DNA of 64,000 bases, taken from positions 186,001 to 250,000 of the forward strand of contig NZ_JAFIBU010000001.1 in NCBI RefSeq assembly GCF_017833255.1, in the 5' to 3' direction. The stretch comes from Paenibacillus sp. PvR098. Its GTDB lineage: Bacteria; Bacillota; Bacilli; Paenibacillales; NBRC-103111. Of this stretch, positions 1 to 9,142 are shown piece after piece (position 1 is the first letter of the stretch; each line of letters starts with the position of its first letter). A program made the translations under genes and the position numbers. Below the pieces are notes generated by a model. It was not told where the DNA came from, did not search any database, and saw nothing but the letters and a program-made list of their open reading frames with translations.

Positions 1-22
1 GGACGAAAAGAGGTGGACATCC

Positions 23-367
23 ATGGACTGCATTTTTTGTAAAATCGTCGAGGGCGCTATTCCATCAAAAAAAGTATTCGAGAATGAACATGTCTTCGCT
101 TTTCACGATATTCAGCCGGCCGCGCCTGTACATGTTTTGATCATTCCTAAGAAGCATATTCCTTCTATGAATAATGTGGAATCAGGGGACCTGCATTTAC
201 TCGGCGAAATTCATGCCGCAGCTCAGCAAATTGCCAAGGAGCAGGGGGTATATGAAACGGGGTATCGGCTGATCAATAACTGCGGACCTGACAGTGGGCA
301 AGTCGTTTTTCATATCCATTATCACCTGCTTGGCGGAGAAAAACTTGGGGCACTAAATGCAGGGTAA
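23..367 (+). CDS. hinT: HIT family nucleotide-binding hydrolase (Hint)
   Basis: A small histidine-triad hydrolase, which in this family hydrolyses purine nucleoside phosphoramidates in the cytoplasm. The signature H97-I-H99-Y-H101 followed by LLGG is present near the C-terminus, and a Cys3-x2-Cys6 pair at the N-terminus resembles the zinc knuckle of many bacterial Hint proteins. The length of 114 residues is normal. The ATG is preceded by AGGTGG at a good distance. It stands alone, about 130 bp upstream of rpsU, which has its own promoter. Confidence 0.92.
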   Translation: MDCIFCKIVEGAIPSKKVFENEHVFAFHDIQPAAPVHVLIIPKKHIPSMNNVESGDLHLLGEIHAAAQQIAKEQGVYETGYRLINNCGPDSGQVVFHIHYHLLGGEKLGALNAG

Positions 368-408
368 TAGGGGTTCAAACGAATTATTCATTGTTTGCTT
401 TGAATAGG

Positions 409-438
409 TTGACACCTTGTTTTGTTTTCGCCTATAAT
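409..438 (+). promoter_or_regulatory. Sigma-A promoter for rpsU-yqeY
   Basis: A perfect -35 TTGACA (409-414) and a perfect -10 TATAAT (433-438) with an 18-bp spacer lie just upstream of the S21 gene. A start point near 445 would give a leader of about 50 nt. A promoter this close to consensus fits the high demand for a ribosomal protein. Confidence 0.85.
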
Positions 439-497
439 GAAATTTGACGAATGTCTTTTGTTGTCTTGGACGGTCTGTTCGGAGGGAGGGAAAACTG

Positions 498-671
498 GTG
501 TCAGAAACTCGAGTTCGCAAGAACGAAACTATAGATGCTGCACTTCGCCGCTTTAAGCGCTCTATCGCTAAAGATGGCGTTTTGGCGGAGGTTAAAAAAC
601 GCAAGCATTATGAGAAGCCAAGCGTTAAGCGTAAGAAGAAGTCAGAGGCTGCTCGTAAGAGAAAGTTCTAG
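498..671 (+). CDS. rpsU: 30S ribosomal protein S21
   Basis: Small basic protein of the 30S subunit platform, 57 residues from the GTG at 498, which matches the usual S21 length. It starts [20 protein letters not shown], characteristic of the family, and ends in a lysine/arginine-rich tail. The GTG was chosen because GGAGGGAGGG lies directly upstream; a longer in-frame extension to 444 would begin at the promoter and lacks a ribosome binding site. The gene is 12 bp upstream of yqeY, the standard Bacillus-type pair. Confidence 0.95.
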   Translation: MSETRVRKNETIDAALRRFKRSIAKDGVLAEVKKRKHYEKPSVKRKKKSEAARKRKF

Positions 672-683
672 GAGGCTTAATCG

Positions 684-1127
684 ATGAGCTTAAGCGAGAG
701 ATTAAACGATGACATGAAGCTTGCGATGAAGGGACAAGAAAAGTTTAAACTCTCCGTAATCCGTATGGTTCGTGCAGCTATCAAGAATATCGAGATAGAT
801 CAGCGTAAAACCTTAGATGACCAAGAAGTACTTGACGTCTTGAATCGCGAGATCAAACAGCGCAAAGATTCCCTCCAAGAATTTGAAAAGGCCGGTCGTG
901 ATGATTTGGCTGAAAACCTGAAGGCAGAGATTGCTATTTTGATGGAGTACATGCCGCAACAGTTATCCGAAGAAGAAGTAAAAGCCATTGTACAGCAGAC
1001 CATCCAAGAAGTGGGAGCTTCTTCAAAAGCGGATATGGGAAAAGTCATGGGCGCATTGATGCCAAAGGTAAAAGGGCTCGCGGACGGCAAGCTTGTTAAT
1101 CAGTTTGTCCAACAGCTATTGTCTTAA
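684..1127 (+). CDS. yqeY: GatB/YqeY domain protein
   Basis: A 147-residue YqeY family protein. The family shares its fold with the C-terminal tRNA-binding tail of GatB, but its role in bacteria is not settled. The N-terminal half is helical and charged ([21 protein letters not shown]), and the C-terminal part has the conserved [21 protein letters not shown] block. It is translated from an ATG with AGGAGG just upstream, follows rpsU closely, and is followed by a clear terminator, so the two genes probably form one transcript. Confidence 0.9.
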   Translation: MSLSERLNDDMKLAMKGQEKFKLSVIRMVRAAIKNIEIDQRKTLDDQEVLDVLNREIKQRKDSLQEFEKAGRDDLAENLKAEIAILMEYMPQQLSEEEVKAIVQQTIQEVGASSKADMGKVMGALMPKVKGLADGKLVNQFVQQLLS

Positions 1128-1135
1128 CAACAACG

Positions 1136-1168
1136 AAAAACACTCCAGTAACGGAGTGTTTTTCTTCT
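1136..1168 (+). terminator. Rho-independent terminator after yqeY
   Basis: An 11-bp perfect stem (1136-1146 with 1153-1163) with a 6-nt loop, ending in TTTTTCTTCTTTT. The A-tract on the left arm could also let it work on the other strand. Confidence 0.9.
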
Positions 1169-1255
1169 TTTCGGATTATTTTATGAATCAATTGCGCACT
1201 CCACGCGTATTACCGTTTATAGGCTTATACATCATGGAGAAAAGGAGGTAAAGCC

Positions 1256-2647
1256 ATGCGTGTTCAAACCGGTGGATGGAAGACGTATTTTTTGAAAAAA
1301 TGCATCATGTTTATGCTCGCGATGACTCTGATTCTGTCGGCCATACTAATCGGACTGCCGGACATGAAGACCGCACATGCGGAAACGAAGCCTCTCGCGG
1401 CGCCGGTTGTCGTCATTCCGGTGCACCAAACCGTTGAAACTGGCCTGTACAATTTTTTGGAACGGGCGTTTCGTGAAGCGGAAGAGATGAACGCGCTCCA
1501 TATTGTCTTGGACATTAACACGTTCGGCGGACGAGTGGATTCGGCGCAGGAGATCGGGCAACTGATCAAGAACAGCCCCATTCCAACTATCGCCTACGTA
1601 CGAGGGAAGGCGATTTCAGCCGGCAGCTATATCGCGTTAAACGCAGAGCAGATTGCGATGGAACCTGGCAGTTCTATTGGAGCGGCTGCGGTTGTCGATA
1701 TCACAGGAAATGAGATTGAGAATGTGAAGGTCATTTCTACCTGGTCTGGGCTCATGAAAGGCGCAGCCGAGATGCGAGGACGCAATTCGCAAATTGCCGA
1801 AGCGATGGTGGATAAAAACGTCGGTGTCACGATGCCCGAAATCGGAAGAACCGTGCCGAAGGGTGAAATCGTTACGTTAACGTCACAGGAAGCGTTGAAG
1901 GTCGGCTATGCGGAAACCGTTGCAGCGAGTCTGGAGGATGTCGTCAAGTTTGTCGGCGGAGAGAATCATCCGCTGATGATGATGGAGCTTAGCGTAGCCG
2001 AGAAGATCGCACGTTTTGTGACTCAACCGTGGGTAACTACTCTGCTGCTGCTTATCGGGATCGCCGGCGTAGCCATCGAGATTATCGTACCGGGATTCGG
2101 TCTTCCTGGCATTCTGGGATTGCTCGGCTTCGGTTTGTATTTCTTTGGCCATTACATCGCGGGCTTTGCGGGGATGGAGGATATCGCGCTCTTTGTGGCC
2201 GGCATCATACTACTCTTTCTGGAAATTTTCGTTTCCAGCTTCGGCATACTGGGTGTCTTGGGAGCTCTATGCTTGTTCAGCGGAGTGGTTTTGTCAGCTT
2301 ACAACAAAGAAATGGCAGTGTGGAGCCTGGGAATCGCCTTTGTCTCGGCGGCTGTGATTGTCGCGATCGTGATCCGGATATTCAGGCACCGTGGTGTTTG
2401 GAATCGTTTCATCTTGAGTGAGAAGCTGACAACGGAGCAAGGATACGTGTCCGCATCGTCCCGGAAGGAATTGCTTGGCCAAACCGCTCTTGCGCTAACG
2501 CCGCTCCGGCCTGCAGGAACAGCAGCCTTCGGTGAGGAACGTGTAGATGTCGTCACTTCAGGCGAATTTGTCGCAGCTGGCCGCCCTGTGACGGTCGTTC
2601 AGGTCGAAGGTTCGCGAATCGTTGTTAAAGAATTGAAAGAAGTTTAG
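1256..2647 (+). CDS. NfeD family membrane serine protease (ClpP class, YqeZ-like)
   Basis: A membrane-bound NfeD protein with an N-terminal ClpP-like protease domain. A signal peptide (residues 1-42, ending AHA) leads to the protease domain; S124 in ISAGSYIA and K168 in GLMKG sit where the Ser-Lys dyad of the family is found, and RGRN follows. About four to five membrane segments lie between residues 240 and 375, and a C-terminal OB-like NfeD domain (from about 400) faces the membrane partner. The family acts with flotillin/stomatin proteins, and floA lies 28 bp downstream. AAAGGAGG precedes the ATG. Confidence 0.9.
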   Translation: MRVQTGGWKTYFLKKCIMFMLAMTLILSAILIGLPDMKTAHAETKPLAAPVVVIPVHQTVETGLYNFLERAFREAEEMNALHIVLDINTFGGRVDSAQEIGQLIKNSPIPTIAYVRGKAISAGSYIALNAEQIAMEPGSSIGAAAVVDITGNEIENVKVISTWSGLMKGAAEMRGRNSQIAEAMVDKNVGVTMPEIGRTVPKGEIVTLTSQEALKVGYAETVAASLEDVVKFVGGENHPLMMMELSVAEKIARFVTQPWVTTLLLLIGIAGVAIEIIVPGFGLPGILGLLGFGLYFFGHYIAGFAGMEDIALFVAGIILLFLEIFVSSFGILGVLGALCLFSGVVLSAYNKEMAVWSLGIAFVSAAVIVAIVIRIFRHRGVWNRFILSEKLTTEQGYVSASSRKELLGQTALALTPLRPAGTAAFGEERVDVVTSGEFVAAGRPVTVVQVEGSRIVVKELKEV

Positions 2648-2675
2648 ACGAAAAATGAGATAGGATGGTGTTTGT

Positions 2676-3668
2676 ATGGATGCTTCTCTAATTACGTTTT
2701 TATTGCTCGTGGTGGTTGCGATCATCGCGTTGTCGGTGTTTTTCACCTTCGTTCCGGTGATGCTGTGGATTTCTGCACTCGCTTCCGGCGTGCGGGTCGG
2801 CATCATTACGCTCGTGGCTATGCGCCTTCGTCGCGTTATTCCGAGCCGGATCGTCAACCCGATGATTAAAGCGACCAAAGCCGGTTTGGATTTAAGCATA
2901 AATCAATTGGAAAGTCACTTCTTGGCGGGCGGTAACGTGGATCGCGTCGTGAATGCGCTTATTGCGGCGCACCGCGCCAACATTCATTTGGAGTTTGCAC
3001 GGGCGGCTGCTATTGATCTGGCGGGCCGGGATGTGCTCCAAGCAGTACAAATGAGCGTTAACCCGCGTGTGATTGAAACACCTACGGTTTCTGCCGTAGC
3101 CAAAGACGGTATTGAAGTGAAGGTTCTTGCAAGAGTAACGGTTCGTGCCAACATTGACCGACTTGTCGGGGGTGCGGGGGAAGAGACTATCATTGCCCGT
3201 GTAGGCGAAGGGATTGTCACCACTGTCGGTTCCAGCAACTCTCACAAGGACGTGTTGGAAAACCCGGATATGATTTCGCGTACGGTATTGGGCAAAGGCT
3301 TGGATGCCGGAACGGCCTTTGAAATTTTATCCATCGATATTGCCGATGTGGACGTAGGTAAAAATATCGGCGCCATTCTGCAGACGGAGCAGGCGGAAGC
3401 AGACAAGCAGATCGCACAGGCTAAAGCGGAAGAACGCCGGGCGATGGCTGTTGCCCTGGAGCAGGAGATGAACGCGCGCGTCGTGGAGATGAAGGCTAAA
3501 GTGGTTGAAGCTGAATCCCAAGTTCCTCAAGCGATGGCCGATGCGCTTCGTGAAGGCAAAATGGGCGTGATGGACTATATGAACCTGAAAAACATCGAAG
3601 CTGACACCCAAATGCGTTCCGGTCTTGGAAAAATGAACAACCCGGATAAGAACAACGGAGACGCTTAA
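2676..3668 (+). CDS. floA: Flotillin-like protein FloA
   Basis: A flotillin-like scaffold that organises functional membrane microdomains. One or two hydrophobic segments at residues 5-50 anchor it, followed by an SPFH-type domain and a C-terminal Ala/Glu-rich coiled coil ([20 protein letters not shown], about residues 228-290). The 330-residue length is typical of YqfA/FloA. It follows nfeD in the conserved nfeD-floA order, and the two are presumably cotranscribed and physically coupled. Confidence 0.93.
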   Translation: MDASLITFLLLVVVAIIALSVFFTFVPVMLWISALASGVRVGIITLVAMRLRRVIPSRIVNPMIKATKAGLDLSINQLESHFLAGGNVDRVVNALIAAHRANIHLEFARAAAIDLAGRDVLQAVQMSVNPRVIETPTVSAVAKDGIEVKVLARVTVRANIDRLVGGAGEETIIARVGEGIVTTVGSSNSHKDVLENPDMISRTVLGKGLDAGTAFEILSIDIADVDVGKNIGAILQTEQAEADKQIAQAKAEERRAMAVALEQEMNARVVEMKAKVVEAESQVPQAMADALREGKMGVMDYMNLKNIEADTQMRSGLGKMNNPDKNNGDA

Positions 3669-3697
3669 GCGTCTTTCGTTCGGAAAGGCGGGAATGA

Positions 3698-4174
3698 ATG
3701 ATGGGGATTATAGAGTTTATTCTCAACAACTGGTTCATTCTGGTGATTATTTATATTGTGATAAGCACCTTCACGAAAAATAAAAAAGGCAGAGCCGAAC
3801 AGCCGGATAAGCCGAACCGGCCTGCAAGACCGGCTCCCGGAGGCATGCCTTCGTTCGGCGGCGACGGTCCTGGCTTGCCTAAACGCACCAAGGAGCGTCA
3901 GGGGCCCATGGCTGCACCGCCTGCCGAGAATCGAGCGATTGTTCCTCAGGAAATCCGTCAGGAGCCTGCGCCAGCACAAGCTCCGCGGCCAGAGAGGATG
4001 CAGCGGTCAAGGTCTACGCCGCAAACACAAGCATCAGGCCTCCGGAGGCCTTCCGTACGGCAGCAAAGCCCCGTGACGGCCTCGTTCCGTCCGACGCCCG
4101 AGGATTTAGCACGCGGCGTGCTATGGGCCGAGATTCTGGGCCCGCCGCGAGCCAAACGTCCTTACCGGCGGTGA
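3698..4174 (+). CDS. Single-pass membrane protein with Pro/Arg-rich tail (yqfB position)
   Basis: I do not recognise a family. Residues 2-22 form one hydrophobic segment (IIEFILNNWFILVIIYIVIS), and the remaining 135 residues are rich in Pro, Arg, Ala and Gln, with low complexity suggestive of a disordered cytoplasmic tail. It sits directly after floA and before a strong terminator, in the place of B. subtilis yqfB, so it is likely in the nfeD-floA transcript. A role as a small partner of the flotillin system is inference from position only. Confidence 0.75.
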   Translation: MMGIIEFILNNWFILVIIYIVISTFTKNKKGRAEQPDKPNRPARPAPGGMPSFGGDGPGLPKRTKERQGPMAAPPAENRAIVPQEIRQEPAPAQAPRPERMQRSRSTPQTQASGLRRPSVRQQSPVTASFRPTPEDLARGVLWAEILGPPRAKRPYRR

Positions 4175-4180
4175 AATCTT

Positions 4181-4229
4181 AAAGCATCTAATCACTGATC
4201 TTTTGATCAGCGGTTGGGTGCTTTTTTTA
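4181..4229 (+). terminator. Terminator ending the nfeD-floA operon
   Basis: A long hairpin pairs AAAGCA at 4181 with TGCTTT at 4219-4224, with an inner CTGATC/GATCAG stem and a TTTT loop; some G-U pairs occur in the middle. The 3' arm runs into seven T residues. Confidence 0.88.
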
Positions 4230-4269
4230 TGATGGCAGATGATATTGGGCGCAGCTAAGCCTTCTAAGG

Positions 4270-4297
4270 GCATATTTTCAGTTTGCAGGCATATGGT
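4270..4297 (+). promoter_or_regulatory. Sigma-E-like promoter for yqfCD
   Basis: GCATATT (4270-4276), a 13-bp spacer, and CATATGGT (4290-4297) resemble the mother-cell sigma-E consensus (-35 near ATATT, -10 near CATACAnT, spacing 13-15). The next gene is yqfC, reported in B. subtilis to be sigma-E dependent. The assignment is by eye. Confidence 0.6.
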
Positions 4298-4358
4298 GTA
4301 AATAGCCCGTGTTCTGGCTTTTGGATGCCTGAAGGGCAGTTTACGGAGGAGGTAACGT

Positions 4359-4637
4359 ATGCGCAGATTGACCCGTAGATTCAATCAATGGACCGCCAAA
4401 CTGCTCGACCTGCCTCAGGACGTAGCGATGGACTTGCCCCGCATGACGATGATCGGCAACATGCAGCTGTATATTGAAAATCACCGGGGGGTCCTGCATT
4501 TTTCAGGCGATTTGCTTACTCTGGCTTTGACAAAAGGCCGGGTTGAGGTATATGGCTCGGAGCTTGTGATACGTGCCATTTTGTCGGAAGAAGTGTTTAT
4601 TGAAGGCGTGATTCGAGATATCAAATACATTCCTTAG
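4359..4637 (+). CDS. yqfC: Sporulation protein YqfC
   Basis: A 92-residue member of the YqfC family of sporulation proteins, found only in endospore formers, function unknown. It contains the conserved DLPQDVAMDLPRMTMIGN and IENHRGVLHFS segments. It is preceded by GGAGGAGG and lies 21 bp before yqfD. The pair is separated from floA by a terminator and follows a sigma-E-like promoter, which suggests expression in the mother cell. Confidence 0.9.
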   Translation: MRRLTRRFNQWTAKLLDLPQDVAMDLPRMTMIGNMQLYIENHRGVLHFSGDLLTLALTKGRVEVYGSELVIRAILSEEVFIEGVIRDIKYIP

Positions 4638-4658
4638 CCCGGAAAGGGGAAGTCGAAC

Positions 4659-5840
4659 GTGAAATCATCGTTTATCCATCGCCTGCGCGGATTTGTTCTG
4701 ATTGAAGTGAAAGGCCGGCAATTGGAAGAGCTGATCAATCGCATGACGGTCATGCGAATGTCCGTCTGGGACATTCGTTATTCGGCTGAACATCAGGCCC
4801 TGATGTTTGTGACCATTCCTGACTTTTTCAGGCTTAGGCCGTTGTTAAAAGAGACAGGCTCCAGGTTCAGAATCAAGGAAAGACACGGCGTTCCCTTTTG
4901 GCTGGACAAGCTGGAGAAGCGTAAATTTTTTGTTATTGGGATGCTCGGCTTTTTCATCGGAATTTATTTGCTCTCCTCGGTTGTATGGCAGGTGCGGGTA
5001 GAGGGCAATAATGCGATTGAAACCGAACGCATTTTACAAGCCGCGCAGCAGGAGGGAATTTATAGGCTGCAGTGGAAATTCAGGCTGAAGGAACCTGAGA
5101 CGCTGTCCAGATCGCTTCTCAGCCATCTGCCGGGTACGGCCTGGGTTGGTGTGGAGGTCCAAGGCACTCATGTACTCATTAAAATCGTCGAAGCTACGAT
5201 TCCGGAGAAGCCGCCGCTGCTCAGCCCGCGTCATCTGGTAGCGTCCAAAAACGCGTTGGTGACGGATGTTTTTGCGGTGAGGGGCAAGCCTGCCGTGAAG
5301 ACCAATAGCTATGTTCGCAAAGGAGATATACTCATCTCGGGCATCCTGGGGGATGAGACAAATCAGCAAACGGTTGTTGCCGAAGGCAAGGTGAAGGGGC
5401 TGGTTTGGTACAAGCCTACGGTAGAAGTGCCGCTGTTTTGGCAATACAAGGTCTACACGGGTGAGACGAAAACCCGATCTTTTCTCGTTTTAGGCAGCCG
5501 CGGCGTGCAAATGAGCGGTTACGGGAAAGTCCCGTTTGGACAGTATGAAACGCTTCCTGAACAAAAGTCGCTGGCTTGGCGAAATTATACGCTGCCGATC
5601 GGATGGCTTCGCGAGAAGATCATGGAAGTGAGCATGGAAGAGCAGCAGGTTGACCCAAGGGAAGCGTCGGCTATCGGACTTGAGCAGGCTAGGGGGCAAA
5701 TTTTGTCCGCTGCAGGCAAAGAATCTCGAATTGTATCCGAAAAAATTTTGCATGAAAAGACAGAGAGTGGTAAAGTTTATATGGAAATACTTTTTGAGGT
5801 GGAAGAATCGATCGGGGTCGAACAACCGATCGTCCCATAA
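4659..5840 (+). CDS. yqfD: Sporulation protein YqfD
   Basis: A 393-residue YqfD protein. The family is a single-pass membrane protein of sporulation in which an N-terminal cytoplasmic domain precedes a membrane helix (here about residues 88-108, FFVIGMLGFFIGIYLLSSVV). The following region resembles a POTRA-like module (VRVEGNNAIETERIL) and suggests an extracytoplasmic domain. Translation starts at a GTG behind GGAAAGGGGA. It forms a two-gene unit with yqfC; the molecular role is not known. Confidence 0.9.
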   Translation: MKSSFIHRLRGFVLIEVKGRQLEELINRMTVMRMSVWDIRYSAEHQALMFVTIPDFFRLRPLLKETGSRFRIKERHGVPFWLDKLEKRKFFVIGMLGFFIGIYLLSSVVWQVRVEGNNAIETERILQAAQQEGIYRLQWKFRLKEPETLSRSLLSHLPGTAWVGVEVQGTHVLIKIVEATIPEKPPLLSPRHLVASKNALVTDVFAVRGKPAVKTNSYVRKGDILISGILGDETNQQTVVAEGKVKGLVWYKPTVEVPLFWQYKVYTGETKTRSFLVLGSRGVQMSGYGKVPFGQYETLPEQKSLAWRNYTLPIGWLREKIMEVSMEEQQVDPREASAIGLEQARGQILSAAGKESRIVSEKILHEKTESGKVYMEILFEVEESIGVEQPIVP

Positions 5841-5903
5841 TCTATAGATAAAGACGTTTTCGGAATTCTATTCACCGAAAACCCGGAGGAGAGATTAAAC
5901 CTG

Positions 5904-6866
5904 TTGACAGATCAAGCAACCGTGAAAGTGGCGCTTAAAAATACGGCCGAAGGACTGGCCCTGTTCGGGCCGCAGGATAAGTTTTTACGCCTGATCGAAA
6001 AGGATATGCCGGCTCAGATCTTCACGCGTGAAGAAGAGATCGTGATTCAAGGTCCGGCTTCGGAGATCGCTCGCTTGGAGCATCTGTTTACCGTGCTCCT
6101 TACGCTTATCCGCAACCAGTACACGCTGACTGAGCGCGATGTGAATTACGCATTGGATCTCGCCAAAGAGATGAAGGCAGACCAACTGCTTGATTTGTTC
6201 AAAGGCGAAATCGCTGTCACGTTTAAAGGCAAACCGATCCGCGTTAAGACGATCGGCCAGAAGCAGTATGTAGATGAAATCAAGAAGAAGGACATTGTTT
6301 TTGGTATCGGACCGGCCGGAACAGGGAAAACGTATATTGCCGTCGTCCTCGCCGTCGCGGCACTGAAGGAGGGTAAAGTCAAGCGGATCGTACTTACCCG
6401 GCCTGCTGTGGAAGCGGGAGAGAGCCTTGGCTTTTTGCCGGGAGATCTCCAAGAAAAAGTTGACCCTTATTTAAGGCCATTGTATGATGCTCTTAACGAT
6501 GTCCTAGGTCCTGAACAGGTAGCCAAATCACTGGAGCGCGGCTTGATCGAGATCGCCCCGCTGGCATACATGCGCGGAAGAACGCTCGACGATTCGTTTA
6601 TCATATTAGACGAAGCTCAAAATACGACGCCGGAGCAGATGAAAATGTTTTTGACCCGTTTGGGCTTCGGCTCGAAGATGGTGATTACCGGTGACGTTAC
6701 CCAGATTGATTTGCCGCGCGGGAAATCCTCCGGGCTAGTGGAAGCACATCGTATTCTGCGCTCGATCGATGAACTCGGCTTTATCGTTTTTGATGAACAG
6801 GACGTTGTGAGACACTCGTTGGTGCAAAAAATCATTATAGCCTACAATGAGGACAAAGAAGGCTGA
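5904..6866 (+). CDS. phoH: PhoH family ATPase
   Basis: A cytoplasmic PhoH-type ATPase of 320 residues. The Walker A motif GPAGTGKT lies at 136-143, and IILDEAQN is the Walker B block. An N-terminal region of about 100 residues contains a KH-like nucleic-acid-binding stretch. The TTG start at 5904 is chosen because GGAGGAGAG lies about 11 bp upstream and no ATG fits. It is followed closely by pgpH and ybeY, the widespread phoH-ybeY association linked to RNA metabolism. A second PhoH protein is encoded at 33778. Confidence 0.92.
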   Translation: MTDQATVKVALKNTAEGLALFGPQDKFLRLIEKDMPAQIFTREEEIVIQGPASEIARLEHLFTVLLTLIRNQYTLTERDVNYALDLAKEMKADQLLDLFKGEIAVTFKGKPIRVKTIGQKQYVDEIKKKDIVFGIGPAGTGKTYIAVVLAVAALKEGKVKRIVLTRPAVEAGESLGFLPGDLQEKVDPYLRPLYDALNDVLGPEQVAKSLERGLIEIAPLAYMRGRTLDDSFIILDEAQNTTPEQMKMFLTRLGFGSKMVITGDVTQIDLPRGKSSGLVEAHRILRSIDELGFIVFDEQDVVRHSLVQKIIIAYNEDKEG

Positions 6867-6886
6867 GAAAGGGCTGACCTTTCGTC

Positions 6887-9133
6887 ATGAAAAATCTCGT
6901 TTCCATTCCAGGGAAATTTCAATATCGGCTGACCGGTTGGAGACACAGCTCCGTTGTGCGCTTTCTTCTGTTTGCATTGCTTGCGCTTGTGTTTTACATT
7001 ACGATGTTTCATCAGGTCGTGCCGCAAACCTATGACATTACATTAAATTCCACTGCGGAGAAAGATATTCTCTCAACGAGAGCAATCAAGAATAATGTAG
7101 CCACCGATCAAGCCAAGGAAGAAGCGGCCCAGCGCGTGCAGCTGGTCTACAAAATCGTGCCGCTCCGAAACGAGCTGGCTATAGAAGCGATTTTCGAGAA
7201 ACTTCAGCAGATCAATAGCGATACAGACGTGTCGCAGACGGATAAGGTCAGCATTTATAAGACCGTCATCCCAACCTTGATTCAAGACCATCTCGACCGC
7301 CAATTAATGACGTATATGAACAGCGGACAATACAGCGACCAGCTGATGACGGAGATGAACAAAAGCTTTAGCGATCAGCGTTATCGGATTCCGGAGGAGT
7401 CGTTTTATAAAATTCCGAGATTGTCCACAGAGGACCTGAGCGTGATGGAGCCTGTGGCTAAAGAGATTGTAAGCAAGCTGATGAACGATCAGATATTCGA
7501 CGCGCAGGCGGCCCGCGTGAAGGTGCCTGAGCTGGTGAACGCTTCAACATTAACGAAAAGCGTGACTCGCGAGCTAGTTCAGGAGCTTGTACGGGCCGCA
7601 CTGACGCCCAATAAGTTCTACGATCAAAAGGGAACCGAAGAGGCCAAAACTCACGCGCGGGACAATGTGAAGGAAATATATATTAACAAAAATGACGTTT
7701 TGGTTTCCAAGGGTGACGAAATCACGGAGGAAGTGTACAACCGTTTAGCTGAGCTTGAACTGCTGAAGGATGACACCAGCTCTTGGCCGAATATGGGACT
7801 TTTGTTATTCGTTATTTTATGCTGTCTCGTTCTGTTCATGTTTGTCCGTCAAAGCACGCTGCCTGTAAATCATAATAACGTTCAACTGCTGATGCTGATC
7901 TTGATTATGATTCTTACGGTTGGGTTAATGAAGGTGTTCTCCATGGCCCAAAGCCTGAACTTTCCTTTCATCGGTTATTTGGCGCCGACAGCGATGGGGG
8001 CAATATTGATCACTATTTTACTTAACGCTCAGCTTGCATTTATCGCTTCGGTCGTATTCAGCGTTATCGCCAGCGTTGTCTTCAATGCGGATCATCTGTT
8101 TCCGTTCGATTTCAAATATGGCATGCTCACGCTGACCAGCTCATTTGCGGCGATATTCTCCATCCAAAGGGCAAGCCGACGCTCCTCGATCCTGAGAGCG
8201 GGGCTGATGGTTTCATTATTCGGTCTTATCCTTGTTGCGTCACTCTTGATGCTGGATGATGATATAACGCAAAGAGACGCGTTGTTTGCCACTTCCTTTG
8301 CTGTCGGAGGAGGGATGTTAACCGCAGTGCTCGTTATCGGCTTACTTCCGTTTTTTGAGGTCTCATTTGGTATTCTGTCGCCTCTCAAGCTGGTGGAGCT
8401 GTCGAACCCGAATCACCCGCTGTTGAGAAAGCTGCTCACAGAAACTCCGGGTACCTATCACCACAGCGTCATGGTAGGCAACCTGTCTGAAGCTGCGGCG
8501 GAGGCCATCGGAGCGGATGGTTTGCTCTGCCGGGTGGGTGCGTATTATCACGATATAGGTAAGACCAAGCGTCCGAGTTATTTTATCGAAAACCAGACGA
8601 ATATTGAGAATCCACACGACAAAATCGATCCGGCTCTCAGCAAATCGATTATCGTGGCGCATGCCCGGGACGGTGTCGAGATGCTGAAGGAATATAACAT
8701 TCCGAAGCCGATCCGTGATATTGCAGAGCAGCACCACGGCACGACGCTGCTGCAGTATTTTTATCATAAAGCCAAGAAGCAGGCGGAAGAGAAGGGCGAA
8801 AAGCCGCCGGAGGAAATCGAGTACCGATATCCAGGTCCGAATGCTCAGACAAAGGAAACAGCGATCGTCGGCATAGCGGACTGCGTGGAAGCTGCTGTCC
8901 GGTCCTTGCGCAATCCGACCGTGGAGCAGATTGATACCATGGTGCGTAAAATTATTAAAAGCCGGCTGGATGATGGTCAATACAACGAATGTGATTTGAC
9001 GATCAAAGAGTTGGATCAAATTGCCAAGACGCTTAACGAAGCTCTGCTGGGTATCTTTCATTCCAGAATTGAATACCCGACCGAGATGCCGTCACAGAAA
9101 GCTGATTCGGGAAACAAGAACAAGACAAAATGA
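6887..9133 (+). CDS. pgpH: 7TM-HD cyclic-di-AMP phosphodiesterase PgpH
   Basis: A 748-residue membrane protein matching the 7TM-HD family (YqfF). It has one N-terminal membrane anchor (about residues 25-45), a large extracytoplasmic domain to about 300, roughly seven membrane helices (about 305-500) and a cytoplasmic HD hydrolase domain. The HD signature is YYHDIGK, with further metal ligands in TYHHSVM and AEQHHGT. In B. subtilis and Listeria this enzyme hydrolyses c-di-AMP. It sits between phoH and ybeY, as in many Bacilli. Confidence 0.93.
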   Translation: MKNLVSIPGKFQYRLTGWRHSSVVRFLLFALLALVFYITMFHQVVPQTYDITLNSTAEKDILSTRAIKNNVATDQAKEEAAQRVQLVYKIVPLRNELAIEAIFEKLQQINSDTDVSQTDKVSIYKTVIPTLIQDHLDRQLMTYMNSGQYSDQLMTEMNKSFSDQRYRIPEESFYKIPRLSTEDLSVMEPVAKEIVSKLMNDQIFDAQAARVKVPELVNASTLTKSVTRELVQELVRAALTPNKFYDQKGTEEAKTHARDNVKEIYINKNDVLVSKGDEITEEVYNRLAELELLKDDTSSWPNMGLLLFVILCCLVLFMFVRQSTLPVNHNNVQLLMLILIMILTVGLMKVFSMAQSLNFPFIGYLAPTAMGAILITILLNAQLAFIASVVFSVIASVVFNADHLFPFDFKYGMLTLTSSFAAIFSIQRASRRSSILRAGLMVSLFGLILVASLLMLDDDITQRDALFATSFAVGGGMLTAVLVIGLLPFFEVSFGILSPLKLVELSNPNHPLLRKLLTETPGTYHHSVMVGNLSEAAAEAIGADGLLCRVGAYYHDIGKTKRPSYFIENQTNIENPHDKIDPALSKSIIVAHARDGVEMLKEYNIPKPIRDIAEQHHGTTLLQYFYHKAKKQAEEKGEKPPEEIEYRYPGPNAQTKETAIVGIADCVEAAVRSLRNPTVEQIDTMVRKIIKSRLDDGQYNECDLTIKELDQIAKTLNEALLGIFHSRIEYPTEMPSQKADSGNKNKTK

Positions 9134-9142
9134 GGTGAAGCC

